A stretch of 64,000 bases of DNA from Zobellella maritima (GTDB lineage Bacteria > Pseudomonadota > Gammaproteobacteria > Enterobacterales > Aeromonadaceae). Shown here piece after piece: positions 47,595 to 59,819 of this stretch (the first letter of the stretch is position 1; each line of letters opens with the position of its first letter). The stretch lies in contig NZ_QCZE01000007.1 of assembly GCF_003075035.1 (NCBI RefSeq), positions 1-64,000 on the forward strand. Reading direction: 5' to 3'. The notes under the pieces were generated by a model. That model made no database searches. It saw only the letters and a program-made list of their open reading frames with translations, and was not told the origin of the DNA. Both the position numbers and the translations under genes were made by a program.

Positions 47595-48125
47595 ATGAGC
47601 CTGAACCAGGTACCCGCCGGAAAGAGCCTGCCCGAAGATATCTATGTAGTGATCGAAATCCCCCAGAATGCCGATCCCATTAAATATGAAGTCGACAAAG
47701 ACACAGGGGCAATTTTTGTCGATCGCTTCATGTCTACCCCCATGTTCTATCCCTGCAACTACGGTTATGTAAACCAGACCCTGTCCCTGGACGGCGACCC
47801 CGTGGACGTGCTGGTGCCGACTCCCCACCCCCTGGTACCCGGTTCCGTCATTCGCTGCCGTCCGGTTGGCGTGCTGAAGATGACCGACGAGTCCGGTGAA
47901 GACGCCAAGGTAGTAGCGGTTCCCCACAGCAAGCTGACCAAGGAATACGACCATATCCAGGATGTCAACGACCTGCCCGAGCTGCTGAAGGCCCAAATCA
48001 AGCACTTCTTCGAGCGTTACAAGGAACTGGAAGCCGGTAAGTGGGTGAAGGTAGAAGGCTGGGAAGACAAGGCCGCCGCTGAAGCCGAAATTCTGGCCTC
48101 TGCCGAGCGTTACCAACAAGCCTGA
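47595..48125 (+). CDS. ppa: Inorganic pyrophosphatase
   Basis: Family I soluble pyrophosphatase, 176 residues from the ATG at 47595 (AAGGAAA upstream). Metal-binding DGDPVDVLV and EDAKVVAVP blocks are intact, with ENKYEVDK-like ([10 protein letters not shown]) at the start. A TATAAT at 47485-47490 is the likely -10 but its -35 is weak. Divergent from mpl, and followed by a strong terminator. Confidence 0.96.
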   Translation: MSLNQVPAGKSLPEDIYVVIEIPQNADPIKYEVDKDTGAIFVDRFMSTPMFYPCNYGYVNQTLSLDGDPVDVLVPTPHPLVPGSVIRCRPVGVLKMTDESGEDAKVVAVPHSKLTKEYDHIQDVNDLPELLKAQIKHFFERYKELEAGKWVKVEGWEDKAAAEAEILASAERYQQA

Positions 48126-48147
48126 GTTCAGGTACCTGAACCAAACT

Positions 48148-48175
48148 AAAAAAGAGCACTGTGTGCTCTTTTTTT
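48148..48175. terminator. Bidirectional terminator of ppa and the small membrane-peptide gene
   Basis: AAAAAAGAGCAC (48148-48159), loop TGT, GTGCTCTTTTTTT (48163-48175). The T run on the plus strand serves ppa; the A run reads as T on the minus strand and would serve the tiny gene at 48240-48329. Confidence 0.93.
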
Positions 48176-48239
48176 ATGTCTATGATGATGACCGCCCCAC
48201 AAACACCCGGTCCGGAACAAGCCGCCCGGAGGTATAGGG

Positions 48240-48329
48240 TTACTTTATCATGGTGGCCAGTATCCCGAGGCTCGAGATATAACCGACAAAGAGAAGCAAC
48301 CAGATCATTCTGGGCTTACTTTTTTGCAT
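48240..48329 (-). CDS. Small single-span membrane peptide, 29 residues
   Basis: ATG at 48329 follows CAGGAGCACCGG, an excellent ribosome site; stop TAA at 48240. The peptide has a short basic start (MQKSKPR), one hydrophobic helix (MIWLLLFVGYISSLGILATM, residues 8-27) and ends in IK. By the positive-inside rule the N terminus is cytoplasmic. A promoter (TTGTTA-N18-TAAAAT, 48360-48389) lies just upstream and the shared terminator at 48148-48175 lies downstream, so all parts of a gene are present. Weak resemblance to DUF2474-type small membrane proteins (W, aromatic and small residues in one helix); no function is claimed. Confidence 0.7.
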   Translation of the reverse strand: MQKSKPRMIWLLLFVGYISSLGILATMIK

Positions 48330-48359
48330 CCGGTGCTCCTGTTGTGAATTTGGTTGCGC

Positions 48360-48389
48360 ATTTTAACACCAATGAAACATGATTAACAA
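48360..48389 (-). promoter_or_regulatory. Promoter of the small membrane-peptide gene
   Basis: Minus-strand TTGTTA (48384-48389) and TAAAAT (48360-48365) with an 18-base spacer; the start would fall near 48353, about 24 bases before the ATG. Confidence 0.65.
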
Positions 48390-48511
48390 TTGGTCGGCGT
48401 TCGAAACAGCCGAAAATGTTGCTGTTTTTACTGATCCGGTTCCGCTCGCCCCGTCCCTGTATACCCCCGGCCATAGAACCGTCGCGACAAATGCTTTCAT
48501 ATTCTTTGATG

Positions 48512-48534
48512 GAATAAAAAATCATCTTTTATTC
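48512..48534 (+). promoter_or_regulatory. AT-rich inverted repeat upstream of cysJ, candidate CysB site
   Basis: GAATAAAA (48512-48519) and TTTTATTC (48527-48534) form an inverted repeat 14 bases before the cysJ -35. The same GAATAAAAAAT string occurs at 53020 before cysG. CysB activates sulfur-assimilation promoters from AT-rich sites just upstream of -35; binding here is inferred from position and repetition. Confidence 0.5.
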
Positions 48535-48548
48535 TTTATTGTTTTCCG

Positions 48549-48577
48549 TTGACCTGGCTTAAGCTGTCCGCTATCTG
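48549..48577 (+). promoter_or_regulatory. cysJIH promoter
   Basis: TTGACC (48549-48554) and TATCTG (48572-48577) with a 17-base spacer, directly ahead of cysJ and behind the candidate CysB element. Confidence 0.7.
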
Positions 48578-48597
48578 GAAAAGTGGAAGGCACAGTC

Positions 48598-50394
48598 ATG
48601 CTTTTAAAGGAACTCGCGGCGGCAGCCAGCCCGCTCAACGAACAACAAGTACACAAGCTCACTCAGGTGGCTGCCGAACTGAGTGCCACCCAGCTGGCCT
48701 GGGTCAGCGGCTATTTTTACGGTATCAGCCAGCAGGCCCAGGGGCTGACAGTGGCGCCGGCGGCCAGCGCCCAGCCCGCCGCCACGCTGACCATCCTCTA
48801 TGCATCACAAACCGGCAACGCCAAAGGCGTGGCAGAAGCGCTCAAGGCACAGGCCGATGCCGCCGGCATTCAGGCCGGGCTGTTCAATGTGGCCGACTTC
48901 AAGATCAAGCAGCTGAAGAAAGAAACCCATCTGCTGATCGTCACCAGCACCAATGGCGAGGGCGAGCCGCCCGATGACGCCATCGAGTTCCATAAGCAAC
49001 TGAAAGCCGGCAAGGTCGGCAAGCTCGACGGCCTGCACTATGCCGTGCTGGGGCTGGGGGATTCTTCCTACGAGTTTTTCTGCCAGACCGCCAAGGACTT
49101 TGACGAATACCTGGCCAATGCCGGCGGCAAACGCCTGCTGGACCGGATCGATTGCGATGTGGATTACGACGCTGCGGCCGAGTCCTGGAGCAAGTCGGCC
49201 ATCAGCCTGCTGGAGGATGCCCTCAAGGTCGAGCAAGCCGCCGCCAACGGCGCCGTGGTCAGTCTGCCCAAGACCGCCGGTGTCTATACCAAGAAAAATC
49301 CTTACCAGGCCGAGCTGATCACCAACCAAAAGATTACCGGTCGGGATTCCGACAAGGATATCCGCCACATCGAAATCTCCCTGGAAGACTCAGGCCTGAG
49401 TTATCAGCCCGGCGATGCCCTGGGTGTCTGGTTCGATAACGATCCAGCCCTGGTAGACGCGCTGCTGGCCCAGGTCGGTGTGGCCGCCGATACCAAGGTC
49501 AAGGTGGATGACGAGGTGCTGGACATACGCGAGGCCCTGATCCGTCATTACGAGCTGACCCAGGGCTATGCCAGCTTCGTGCAAGCCTATGCCGAACTGT
49601 CCGGTGCCAAGAAACTGTTGAAGCTGGTGGAAGACAAGGCCGCGTTGCGCGAATACTGTGCCGAACACCAGATCCTGGATATCGCCCGGGAGAAGAAAAC
49701 CAAGCTGACGGCCGAACAGCTGCAGGGCGCCCTGCGCCGCCTGACGCCGCGGCTGTACTCCATCGCCTCCTCCCAGGCGGAAGTGGAAGAAGAAGTCCAC
49801 CTGACCCTGGGCGTGGTACGCTTCGAGCAGAAAGGTGAAGAGCGCAGCGGCGGTGCCTCTTCCTTCCTGGCCGATCGGGTGGCCGAAGGCGGCCAGGTAC
49901 GGGTGTTTGTCGAACACAATGACAACTTCCGCCTGCCGGCCAACGGTGACACGCCGGTGATCATGGTGGGCCCGGGTACCGGCATCGCCCCCTTCCGGGC
50001 CTTTATGCAGGAGCGGGAAGCCCAGGATGCAGGCGGCCAGAACTGGCTGTTCTTCGGCAACCCCCATTTCACCCAGGATTTTCTCTACCAGATCGAATGG
50101 CAGCGCTACGTCAAGTCCGGCCTGCTGAACAAGATCTCCCTGGCCTTCAGCCGGGATCAGGCCGAGAAAGTCTATGTCCAGCATAAACTCCGCCAGCAGG
50201 GCGCCGAAGTCTATGCCTGGCTGGAACAGGGTGCCCACTTCTATGTATGCGGTGATGCCAACCAGATGGCCAAAGACGTGCATGAAGCCCTGATCGAGCT
50301 GGTGGCCGAGCACGGCGGCAAGAACCGCGAACAGGCCGAAGAATATGTCGATGCGCTGCGCAGCGCCAAGCGTTACCAAAGGGATGTTTACTGA
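48598..50394 (+). CDS. cysJ: Sulfite reductase (NADPH) flavoprotein alpha subunit
   Basis: Passes electrons from NADPH through FAD and FMN to CysI. 598 residues from the ATG at 48598 (GGAAGG upstream; a GTG at 48583 is in frame but less likely). Order: short N terminus, flavodoxin domain from about 62 ([10 protein letters not shown]), FAD domain (RLYSIASSQ), NADPH domain ([31 protein letters not shown]) and C-terminal RYQRDVY. Its stop overlaps the cysI start (TGATG). Confidence 0.97.
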   Translation: MLLKELAAAASPLNEQQVHKLTQVAAELSATQLAWVSGYFYGISQQAQGLTVAPAASAQPAATLTILYASQTGNAKGVAEALKAQADAAGIQAGLFNVADFKIKQLKKETHLLIVTSTNGEGEPPDDAIEFHKQLKAGKVGKLDGLHYAVLGLGDSSYEFFCQTAKDFDEYLANAGGKRLLDRIDCDVDYDAAAESWSKSAISLLEDALKVEQAAANGAVVSLPKTAGVYTKKNPYQAELITNQKITGRDSDKDIRHIEISLEDSGLSYQPGDALGVWFDNDPALVDALLAQVGVAADTKVKVDDEVLDIREALIRHYELTQGYASFVQAYAELSGAKKLLKLVEDKAALREYCAEHQILDIAREKKTKLTAEQLQGALRRLTPRLYSIASSQAEVEEEVHLTLGVVRFEQKGEERSGGASSFLADRVAEGGQVRVFVEHNDNFRLPANGDTPVIMVGPGTGIAPFRAFMQEREAQDAGGQNWLFFGNPHFTQDFLYQIEWQRYVKSGLLNKISLAFSRDQAEKVYVQHKLRQQGAEVYAWLEQGAHFYVCGDANQMAKDVHEALIELVAEHGGKNREQAEEYVDALRSAKRYQRDVY

Positions 50395-52097
50395 TGAGCG
50401 AACAAAAACTGTCCGACAACGAGCGCCTCAAGCGCGAAAGCAACTTCCTGCGCGGCACCATAGAGCAGGATCTGCAGGATCCGCTTACCGGCGGCTTCAA
50501 CGGCGACAACTTCCAGCTGATCCGTTTCCACGGTATGTATCAGCAGGATGACCGCGATATCCGCAACGAGCGTACCGCCCAGAAGCTGGAGCCACTGCAC
50601 AATGTCATGCTGCGCGCTCGCCTGCCCGGCGGCATCATTACCCCTGAGCAGTGGCTGGTTATCGACAAGTTTGCCGAAGAAAGCTCCATCTACGGCAGCA
50701 TCCGTCTGACCACCCGCCAGACCTTCCAGTTCCACGGCGTGCTCAAGCGTGACATCAAGCACATGCACCAGGTACTGAACAGCACCGGCATCGACTCCAT
50801 CGCCACCGCCGGCGACGTCAACCGCAACGTGCTGTGCACCAGCAACCCGGTCGAGTCCGAACTGCATCAGGAGGCCTACGAATGGGCCAAGAAGATCTCC
50901 GAGCACCTGCTGCCCAAGACCCGCGCCTACACGGAAATCTGGCTGGACGGTGAGCGGCTGGACACCCCTGACGAAGAACCGATCCTGGGCTCCACCTATC
51001 TGCCACGCAAATTCAAGACCACGGTCGTGATCCCGCCGCAGAACGATGTGGATGTGCATGCCAATGATCTGAACTTCATAGCCATTGCCGATAACGGCAA
51101 GCTGGTGGGCTTCAATGTGCTGGTAGGGGGTGGCCTGGCCATGACCCATGGCGACACCGCCACCTATCCACGCAAGGCCACCGACTTTGGCTTTATTCCC
51201 CTGTCCCATACCCTGGAGGTGGCCGCCGCCGTGGTCACCACCCAGCGGGACATGGGTAACCGTTCCGAGCGCAAGAACGCCAAGACCAAGTACACCCTGG
51301 AGCGGGTCGGTATCGAGGTGTTCAAGGCCGAGGTCGAGAAACGGGCCGGCATCCAGTTTGCCGACAGCCGCCCCTATGAATTTACCGGCCGCGGCGATCG
51401 CTTTGGCTGGGTAGAGGGCATAGACGGCAAGCATCACCTGACCCTGTTTATCGAGAACGGACGCCTGCTCGACTATCCGGGCAAGCCGCTGAAAACCGGC
51501 ATGCGCGAAATTGCCAAGGTGCACAAGGGTGATTTCCGTCTGACCGCCAACCAGAACCTGATCATCGCCGGTGTCGCCGCCAAGGACAAGGCCAGGATCG
51601 AGAAGCTGGCGCGCGCCCACGGCCTGCTGGAAGACAGTGTCTCCGAGCAGCGCAAGAACTCCATGGCCTGTGTCGCCCTGCCCACCTGCCCGCTGGCGAT
51701 GGCCGAGGCGGAGCGCATGCTGCCGGCCTTTGTCACCGACATCGAAGGACTGCTAGCCAAGCATCAGGTGGCCGACGACGCCATCATCTTCCGGGTGACC
51801 GGCTGCCCCAACGGCTGTGGCCGTGCCATGCTGGCCGAGATAGGCCTGGTGGGCAAGGCGCCCGGCCGCTACAACCTGCACCTGGGCGGCAACCGGGAAG
51901 GCACGCGTATTCCGCGCATGTACCGGGAAAACATCACCGAGGCCCAAATCCTGGAAGAAATAGATACACTGATCGGCCGCTGGGCGACCGAGCGTGAGTC
52001 GGGCGAAGGGTTCGGCGATTTTGTTATCCGCGCCAAGGTCATTGCCCCGGTCGTGGACTCAGCGAGGGACTTTTATGCTAGCTACTATGACATCTAG
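50394..52097 (+). CDS. cysI: Sulfite reductase (NADPH) hemoprotein beta subunit
   Basis: Reduces sulfite to sulfide by six electrons at a coupled siroheme-[4Fe-4S] centre. 567 residues. Cluster ligands are Cys426 and Cys432 (CVALPTC) and Cys471 and Cys475 (TGCPNGCG). [13 protein letters not shown] is a siroheme-region block. Overlaps cysJ by one base and cysH by 23 bases. The siroheme it needs is made by CysG, encoded next. Confidence 0.97.
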   Translation: MSEQKLSDNERLKRESNFLRGTIEQDLQDPLTGGFNGDNFQLIRFHGMYQQDDRDIRNERTAQKLEPLHNVMLRARLPGGIITPEQWLVIDKFAEESSIYGSIRLTTRQTFQFHGVLKRDIKHMHQVLNSTGIDSIATAGDVNRNVLCTSNPVESELHQEAYEWAKKISEHLLPKTRAYTEIWLDGERLDTPDEEPILGSTYLPRKFKTTVVIPPQNDVDVHANDLNFIAIADNGKLVGFNVLVGGGLAMTHGDTATYPRKATDFGFIPLSHTLEVAAAVVTTQRDMGNRSERKNAKTKYTLERVGIEVFKAEVEKRAGIQFADSRPYEFTGRGDRFGWVEGIDGKHHLTLFIENGRLLDYPGKPLKTGMREIAKVHKGDFRLTANQNLIIAGVAAKDKARIEKLARAHGLLEDSVSEQRKNSMACVALPTCPLAMAEAERMLPAFVTDIEGLLAKHQVADDAIIFRVTGCPNGCGRAMLAEIGLVGKAPGRYNLHLGGNREGTRIPRMYRENITEAQILEEIDTLIGRWATERESGEGFGDFVIRAKVIAPVVDSARDFYASYYDI

Positions 52098-52854
52098 CCT
52101 GCTGCCCAGCCTTGATGAGCTGAACAGCCTGCCCCGGGTGGAACAGCAACAGGCCCTGAAACCCCTGAACCAGCAACTGGCGGCCATGACGGCCGCCGAG
52201 CGGGTACGCTGGGCTCTGGAGAACCTGGAAGGAGAGCCGGTGCTCTCCTCCAGCTTCGGTATCCAGGGAGCCCTGATGCTGCACCTGGTAACCCGGGAGC
52301 AGCCGGGTATTCCGGTGATCCTCACCGACACCGGCTACCTGTTCCCGGAAACCTACCGCTTCATCGATGAGTTAAGCGAGCGGCTCGACCTGAACCTCAA
52401 GGTCTACCGGGCGCATACATCGCCTGCCTGGCAGGAAGCCCGCTACGGCAAGCTGTGGGAACAAGGGGTAGAGGGTATCACCCGTTACAATCAGCTGAAC
52501 AAGGTCGAACCCATGCAACGCGCCCTGCGCGAGCTGAACGCCGGTACCTGGTTCTCCGGCTTGCGCCGTAGTCAGTCCGACACCCGTGAAGGGCTGCAGG
52601 TACTGGGACTGCAAAACGGCCTGTTCAAATTCCTGCCGGTGATCGACTGGAGCAACAAGGACGTCCATTACTACCTGCAGGAACATGGGCTCCCCTACCA
52701 CCCCCTATGGGAACAGGGCTATGTCTCGGTGGGCGATGTACACACCACCGTCAAGTGGGAGCCGGGCATGAGCGAAGCCGATACCCGCTTCCACGGCATG
52801 AAGCGCGAGTGCGGCCTGCATGAGCAGGAGGAGCTAGACGGCAGCGGTATTTAA
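52075..52854 (+). CDS. cysH: Phosphoadenosine phosphosulfate reductase
   Basis: Thioredoxin-dependent reduction of PAPS to sulfite. 259 residues from the ATG at 52075 (GAGGG upstream, inside cysI); an ATG at 52087 is the alternative. [15 protein letters not shown] is the PP-loop-like start, and catalytic Cys246 lies in KRECGLHE. It lacks the extra CC-pairs of the [4Fe-4S] APS reductases, so PAPS is the expected substrate. Confidence 0.96.
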   Translation: MLATMTSSLLPSLDELNSLPRVEQQQALKPLNQQLAAMTAAERVRWALENLEGEPVLSSSFGIQGALMLHLVTREQPGIPVILTDTGYLFPETYRFIDELSERLDLNLKVYRAHTSPAWQEARYGKLWEQGVEGITRYNQLNKVEPMQRALRELNAGTWFSGLRRSQSDTREGLQVLGLQNGLFKFLPVIDWSNKDVHYYLQEHGLPYHPLWEQGYVSVGDVHTTVKWEPGMSEADTRFHGMKRECGLHEQEELDGSGI

Positions 52855-52889
52855 CGCGCCCGTCCCGACCTTCCCCTTGCAATGTATGC

Positions 52890-52928
52890 CTCGGCCCCGA
52901 GGACGGCTACGCCGCCCTCGGGGCCGAG
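52890..52928. repeat. Long GC-rich hairpin behind cysH, possible terminator or repeat
   Basis: CTCGGCCCCGAGG (52890-52902) and CCTCGGGGCCGAG (52916-52928) are fully complementary; the interior CGGC-TAC-GCCG can pair too. No T run follows, so termination is unsure. It separates cysJIH from cysG. Confidence 0.8.
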
Positions 52929-53019
52929 CTCCCCTCCAGCTCGTCGGGTTGGCTGCAGAAAGGCGGCAATAACCCAGCTTACTCCCGTCGGCCACAAACC
53001 GCTTTCAAATACCCAAAAA

Positions 53020-53072
53020 GAATAAAAAATTATTTTTTAGTATTTTGAGGGATAAGCATTTCTGCCTATAGT
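53020..53072 (+). promoter_or_regulatory. cysG promoter with upstream AT-rich element
   Basis: TTGAGG (53045-53050) and TATAGT (53067-53072) with a 16-base spacer. GAATAAAAAATTATTTTTTA at 53020-53039 repeats the element seen ahead of cysJ, suggesting shared CysB control. Confidence 0.65.
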
Positions 53073-53103
53073 CTAGTTATCTTATTAATCGGCAGGACCA
53101 GTC

Positions 53104-54498
53104 ATGGCACATCTACCTCTTTTTATCAAAATAGAACAGCGCCCTTGCCTGGTGGTTGGTGGTGGCTCGGTGGCGGCCCGCAAAGTCAGGCTGCTGCTGG
53201 CGCGGGGAGCCCGGATCACCCTGGTCGCCCCCACCCTTGCCGACGAGCTGCAGGCCATTCGGGAGCAGTTCACCTGGCTGGCCCAACCCTTTGATGAAGC
53301 CCATCTGGATGGTCAGTTTCTGGTGATCGCCGCCACCGACAACCTGGAAGTCAATGCCCGGGTCTATCAGCTGGCCAATCAGCGGGGCCTGCTGGTCAAC
53401 AAGGCCGATGACAGCAAACGTTCTGCCGTGATTTTCCCCTCCATCGTCGAACGGCCACCGATACAGGTCGCCTTCAGCACTGGCGGTGGTTCCCCCTCGC
53501 TGGCCCGGTTGTTGCGAGCCCGCCTGGATGCCCTGTTACCCAGGCACTTCGGTGAGCTGGCCACCCTCTCGGGCCGTCTGCGGCAGGCGGTAAAACAGTG
53601 CTTTGCCGACAGTGAGCAGCGGCGTCGGTTCTGGGCCCGCACCCAGGACGATCAGACCCTGAATGCCCTGCTGAAACAAGGCAATCTGGCGGCCGCCGAA
53701 ATCTGGCTGCAGCAGGAAATGCAGGCACCGCAGACCGGTGAGGTCATACTGGTGGGTGCGGGCCCGGGTGATCCCGACCTGCTGACCATCAAGGCATTAA
53801 ACGAGCTGCAAAAGGCCGATGTGGTGCTGTTTGATCAGCTGGTCTCCGACGAGATCCTGGCCCTGATCAGGCCCGAAGCGGAACGGATTTCGGTGGGCAA
53901 GAAGGCCGGTCATCACAGTGTGCCCCAGGAACAGATCAATGACTTGCTGGTCAGCCATGCGCAAGCCGGTAAACGGGTGGTGCGTCTGAAGGGCGGCGAT
54001 CCCTTCATGTTCGGCCGCGGTGCCGAAGAACTGCAAACCCTGCGCGAGGCCGGGATCCGCTACCAGGTGGTACCCGGTATCACCGCTGCTGCCGGAGCCA
54101 CCGCCTATGCGGGTATTCCCCTGACCCACAGGGATCATGCCCAGAGCGCGGTGTTTATCACCGGCCACTGCAAGAAAGACGGCATCGAGCCGGACTGGGC
54201 CTCACTGGCGAGTGGCAACCAGACCCTGGTCATTTATATGGGCCTGATGCGCTCGGCTCATATCCAGCAACGGCTGGTTGAGCATGGCCGTGCCGGGGCT
54301 ACGCCCATCGCCCTGATTGAACGGGGCACCACCCAGGACCAGCGGGTAATACGCGGGCGCCTGGAGCAACTGGCCGAACTGGCTACCCGGGTAGAAAGCC
54401 CGGCGCTGATCGTGATTGGAGAAGTCACGACCCTGGCCGACTCTCTTGCCTGGTTCAAGGCCGAGGATGCCCATCAGGCCGCAGTCAACTACGCCTGA
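53104..54498 (+). CDS. cysG: Siroheme synthase (methyltransferase / dehydrogenase / ferrochelatase)
   Basis: Trifunctional enzyme turning uroporphyrinogen III into siroheme for CysI. 464 residues. N-terminal half: NAD-binding CLVVGGGSVAARKV near residue 20 and the dehydrogenase/ferrochelatase block STGGGSPSLARLLRARLD. C-terminal half from about 216: VGAGPGDPDLLTIKAL, LKGGDPFMFGRGAEE and VPGITAAAGATAYAGIPLTHRD of the SAM methyltransferase. AGGACC precedes the ATG. Its own promoter lies in the 249-base spacer after cysH. Confidence 0.97.
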   Translation: MAHLPLFIKIEQRPCLVVGGGSVAARKVRLLLARGARITLVAPTLADELQAIREQFTWLAQPFDEAHLDGQFLVIAATDNLEVNARVYQLANQRGLLVNKADDSKRSAVIFPSIVERPPIQVAFSTGGGSPSLARLLRARLDALLPRHFGELATLSGRLRQAVKQCFADSEQRRRFWARTQDDQTLNALLKQGNLAAAEIWLQQEMQAPQTGEVILVGAGPGDPDLLTIKALNELQKADVVLFDQLVSDEILALIRPEAERISVGKKAGHHSVPQEQINDLLVSHAQAGKRVVRLKGGDPFMFGRGAEELQTLREAGIRYQVVPGITAAAGATAYAGIPLTHRDHAQSAVFITGHCKKDGIEPDWASLASGNQTLVIYMGLMRSAHIQQRLVEHGRAGATPIALIERGTTQDQRVIRGRLEQLAELATRVESPALIVIGEVTTLADSLAWFKAEDAHQAAVNYA

Positions 54499-54870
54499 GT
54501 CCGCCCCCTGGATTGTCCCGACCTGAAGGCATGTGGCCTGACTTCCCTGTGCAGGCCTGCTCCCCCAGCCTGATAAGCCCCATGTGAGTGTCCATAACCG
54601 GACGCTTCATGATGACCATAATTATGTTCACCATGACCCTGATGCCCGCAGTGACGAAGCAGCGCAGCCAGGGCGAACATTCATAAATGTTCGCTGCTGG
54701 GTTCACTGGTAACTGTCATGTTATGCGGTAGCTCGGTGGCAGCCCTGTTGATGCTTCACCTTGCAGGAGATATCGACGCGCATGACCAGCAGAGCTTATG
54801 GCAGGTAATACCAAACAGATTAAATAACTGATCTATGTTGTCGCTCTGTAAAGGTCGGACAAGGGGCCCG
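54499..54870. other. Non-coding stretch behind cysG
   Basis: No gene is supported. A perfect inverted repeat GCGAACATT-CATA-AATGTTCGC lies at 54672-54693. Overlapping minus-strand open frames here (54485-54706 and 54489-54680) are short; one is His-rich, but neither has a ribosome site. Confidence 0.5.
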
Positions 54871-55075
54871 CTCCGACGACCCGCTTCGAGCACATCCCTG
54901 TGACGCTCAGCACATGACGTCCCTGTCATGTGATGGTCGGCGGAGCAGATCCCTTTGTGCTCCTGATTCGCCTATTGGCGCCGGCTGCGGACAACTCGGT
55001 GTTCAGAAAGAGGTAACAGAGATGGCCTCCCACGACCGTGAAATGCCATGGATGGCATTTCACGGTCGTGGGAGG
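54871..55075 (+). repeat. Dispersed intergenic repeat, copy C
   Basis: The block at 54871-54907 matches copy B (45279-45315) at 29 of 37 positions. It contains small hairpins CACA-TCCC-TGTG (54891-54902) and CACATGAC-GTCCCT-GTCATGTG (54911-54932), and the ACTCGGTGTT string (about 54990) also seen in copy A (CTCGGTGTT near 24259). It ends in the long hairpin at 55026-55075. Confidence 0.65.
55026..55075 (+). repeat. Perfect 23-bp inverted repeat with four-base loop
   Basis: Arm 55026-55048, loop TGGA, arm 55053-55075, fully complementary. The inner 20 bases (AAATGCCATGGATGGCATTT) are the reverse complement of the core of the hairpin at 24157-24200; the outer arms (CCTCCCACGACCGTG here) are unrelated in sequence to the other copy but still pair perfectly. 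Confidence 0.95.
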
Positions 55076-55109
55076 TAACTGTGTTGCCTCTGAAACTCAG
55101 GCTTAAATA

Positions 55110-55466
55110 TGATCAGATCTTTATTCAAATTGGCAGGGAAACAGACCTCCCAGGCTAATGCGCGTGACCTTCACACTTATGCCTGCCGCATATACGCCGA
55201 TGGCTTCCGTGTAAGTATGGGACTTTAGCAGTAATGGCTACCTAACCCACCATCAACACCTCGTATGCAATTTCCGTTCGTCAGGCCAGTGCTTTGCCTT
55301 CGGCTTCCTTCAGATCCTACCTCACGATGGACACCCTTGCCGTTCGGCTAATGATTCCCCTTACCTTACCGGGCTCACAGAGGACTTGCACCTCCAAGTT
55401 ATCCGGCCAGCACCATGCGTACCGGAACAGCGTCTGTTAAGACACTACGCGCCATGCCTGGCGCAC
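55110..55466 (-). mobile_element. Group II intron 5' fragment (domain I), reverse-transcriptase gene absent
   Basis: Read leftwards from 55466 the sequence opens with GTGCGCC, the group II 5' end, and continues with domain I blocks I recognise from bacterial introns: GGAGGTGCAAGTCC, CATTAGCCGAACGGCAAGG, GTCCATCGTGAGG, CTGAAGGAAGCCGAAGGC, GGCCTGACGAACGG, ATTGCATACGAGGTGTTG. It is lost after about 350 bases; no reverse-transcriptase frame and no domain V were found before cysG. The left boundary is approximate. It starts three bases after the T run of the rpoC terminator (TTTTTTATG then GTGCGCC), a target type used by some group II introns. Confidence 0.8.
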
Positions 55467-55469
55467 CAT

Positions 55470-55497
55470 AAAAAAGGGCCCCCTTGCGGGAGCCCTT
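55470..55497 (-). terminator. Terminator of rpoBC
   Basis: Read leftwards, AAGGGCTCCC (55488-55497), loop GCAA, GGGGGCCCTT (55474-55483), six T ending at 55470. Ten paired bases with one G-T pair. Confidence 0.93.
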
Positions 55498-55523
55498 GTC
55501 TTATCAGCGAGTCGAGATATTAC

Positions 55524-59735
<4,212 letters not shown>

Positions 59736-59763
59736 GTTAGTCTCCTGTGAGGAGTTCTACCTG

Positions 59764-59795
59764 GGCGCCCCAGTTCCCAAAGAAAGAGGGGCGCC
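59764..59795 (-). other. Hairpin in the rpoB-rpoC spacer
   Basis: GGCGCCCC (59764-59771) and GGGGCGCC (59788-59795) pair around a 16-base loop in the 84-base gap between rpoB and rpoC. No T run follows, so it is more likely an RNA-processing or stability element than a terminator. Confidence 0.6.
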
Positions 59796-59819
59796 GTTAT
59801 TTCGAGGCAGTCTCTCGCC

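Noticed and set aside
54485-54706. Two short overlapping minus-strand frames behind cysG, one His-rich (HCGHQGHGEHNYGHHEASGYGH)
   Set aside because: Looks metal-binding at first sight, but there is no ribosome site, the frames compete with each other, and no family is recognised. A decayed gene is possible but unsupported.
54499-55110. Intron domain V or reverse-transcriptase remnant
   Set aside because: No domain V-like hairpin and no RT-like frame could be found on the minus strand before cysG; only the 5' part of the intron is claimed.
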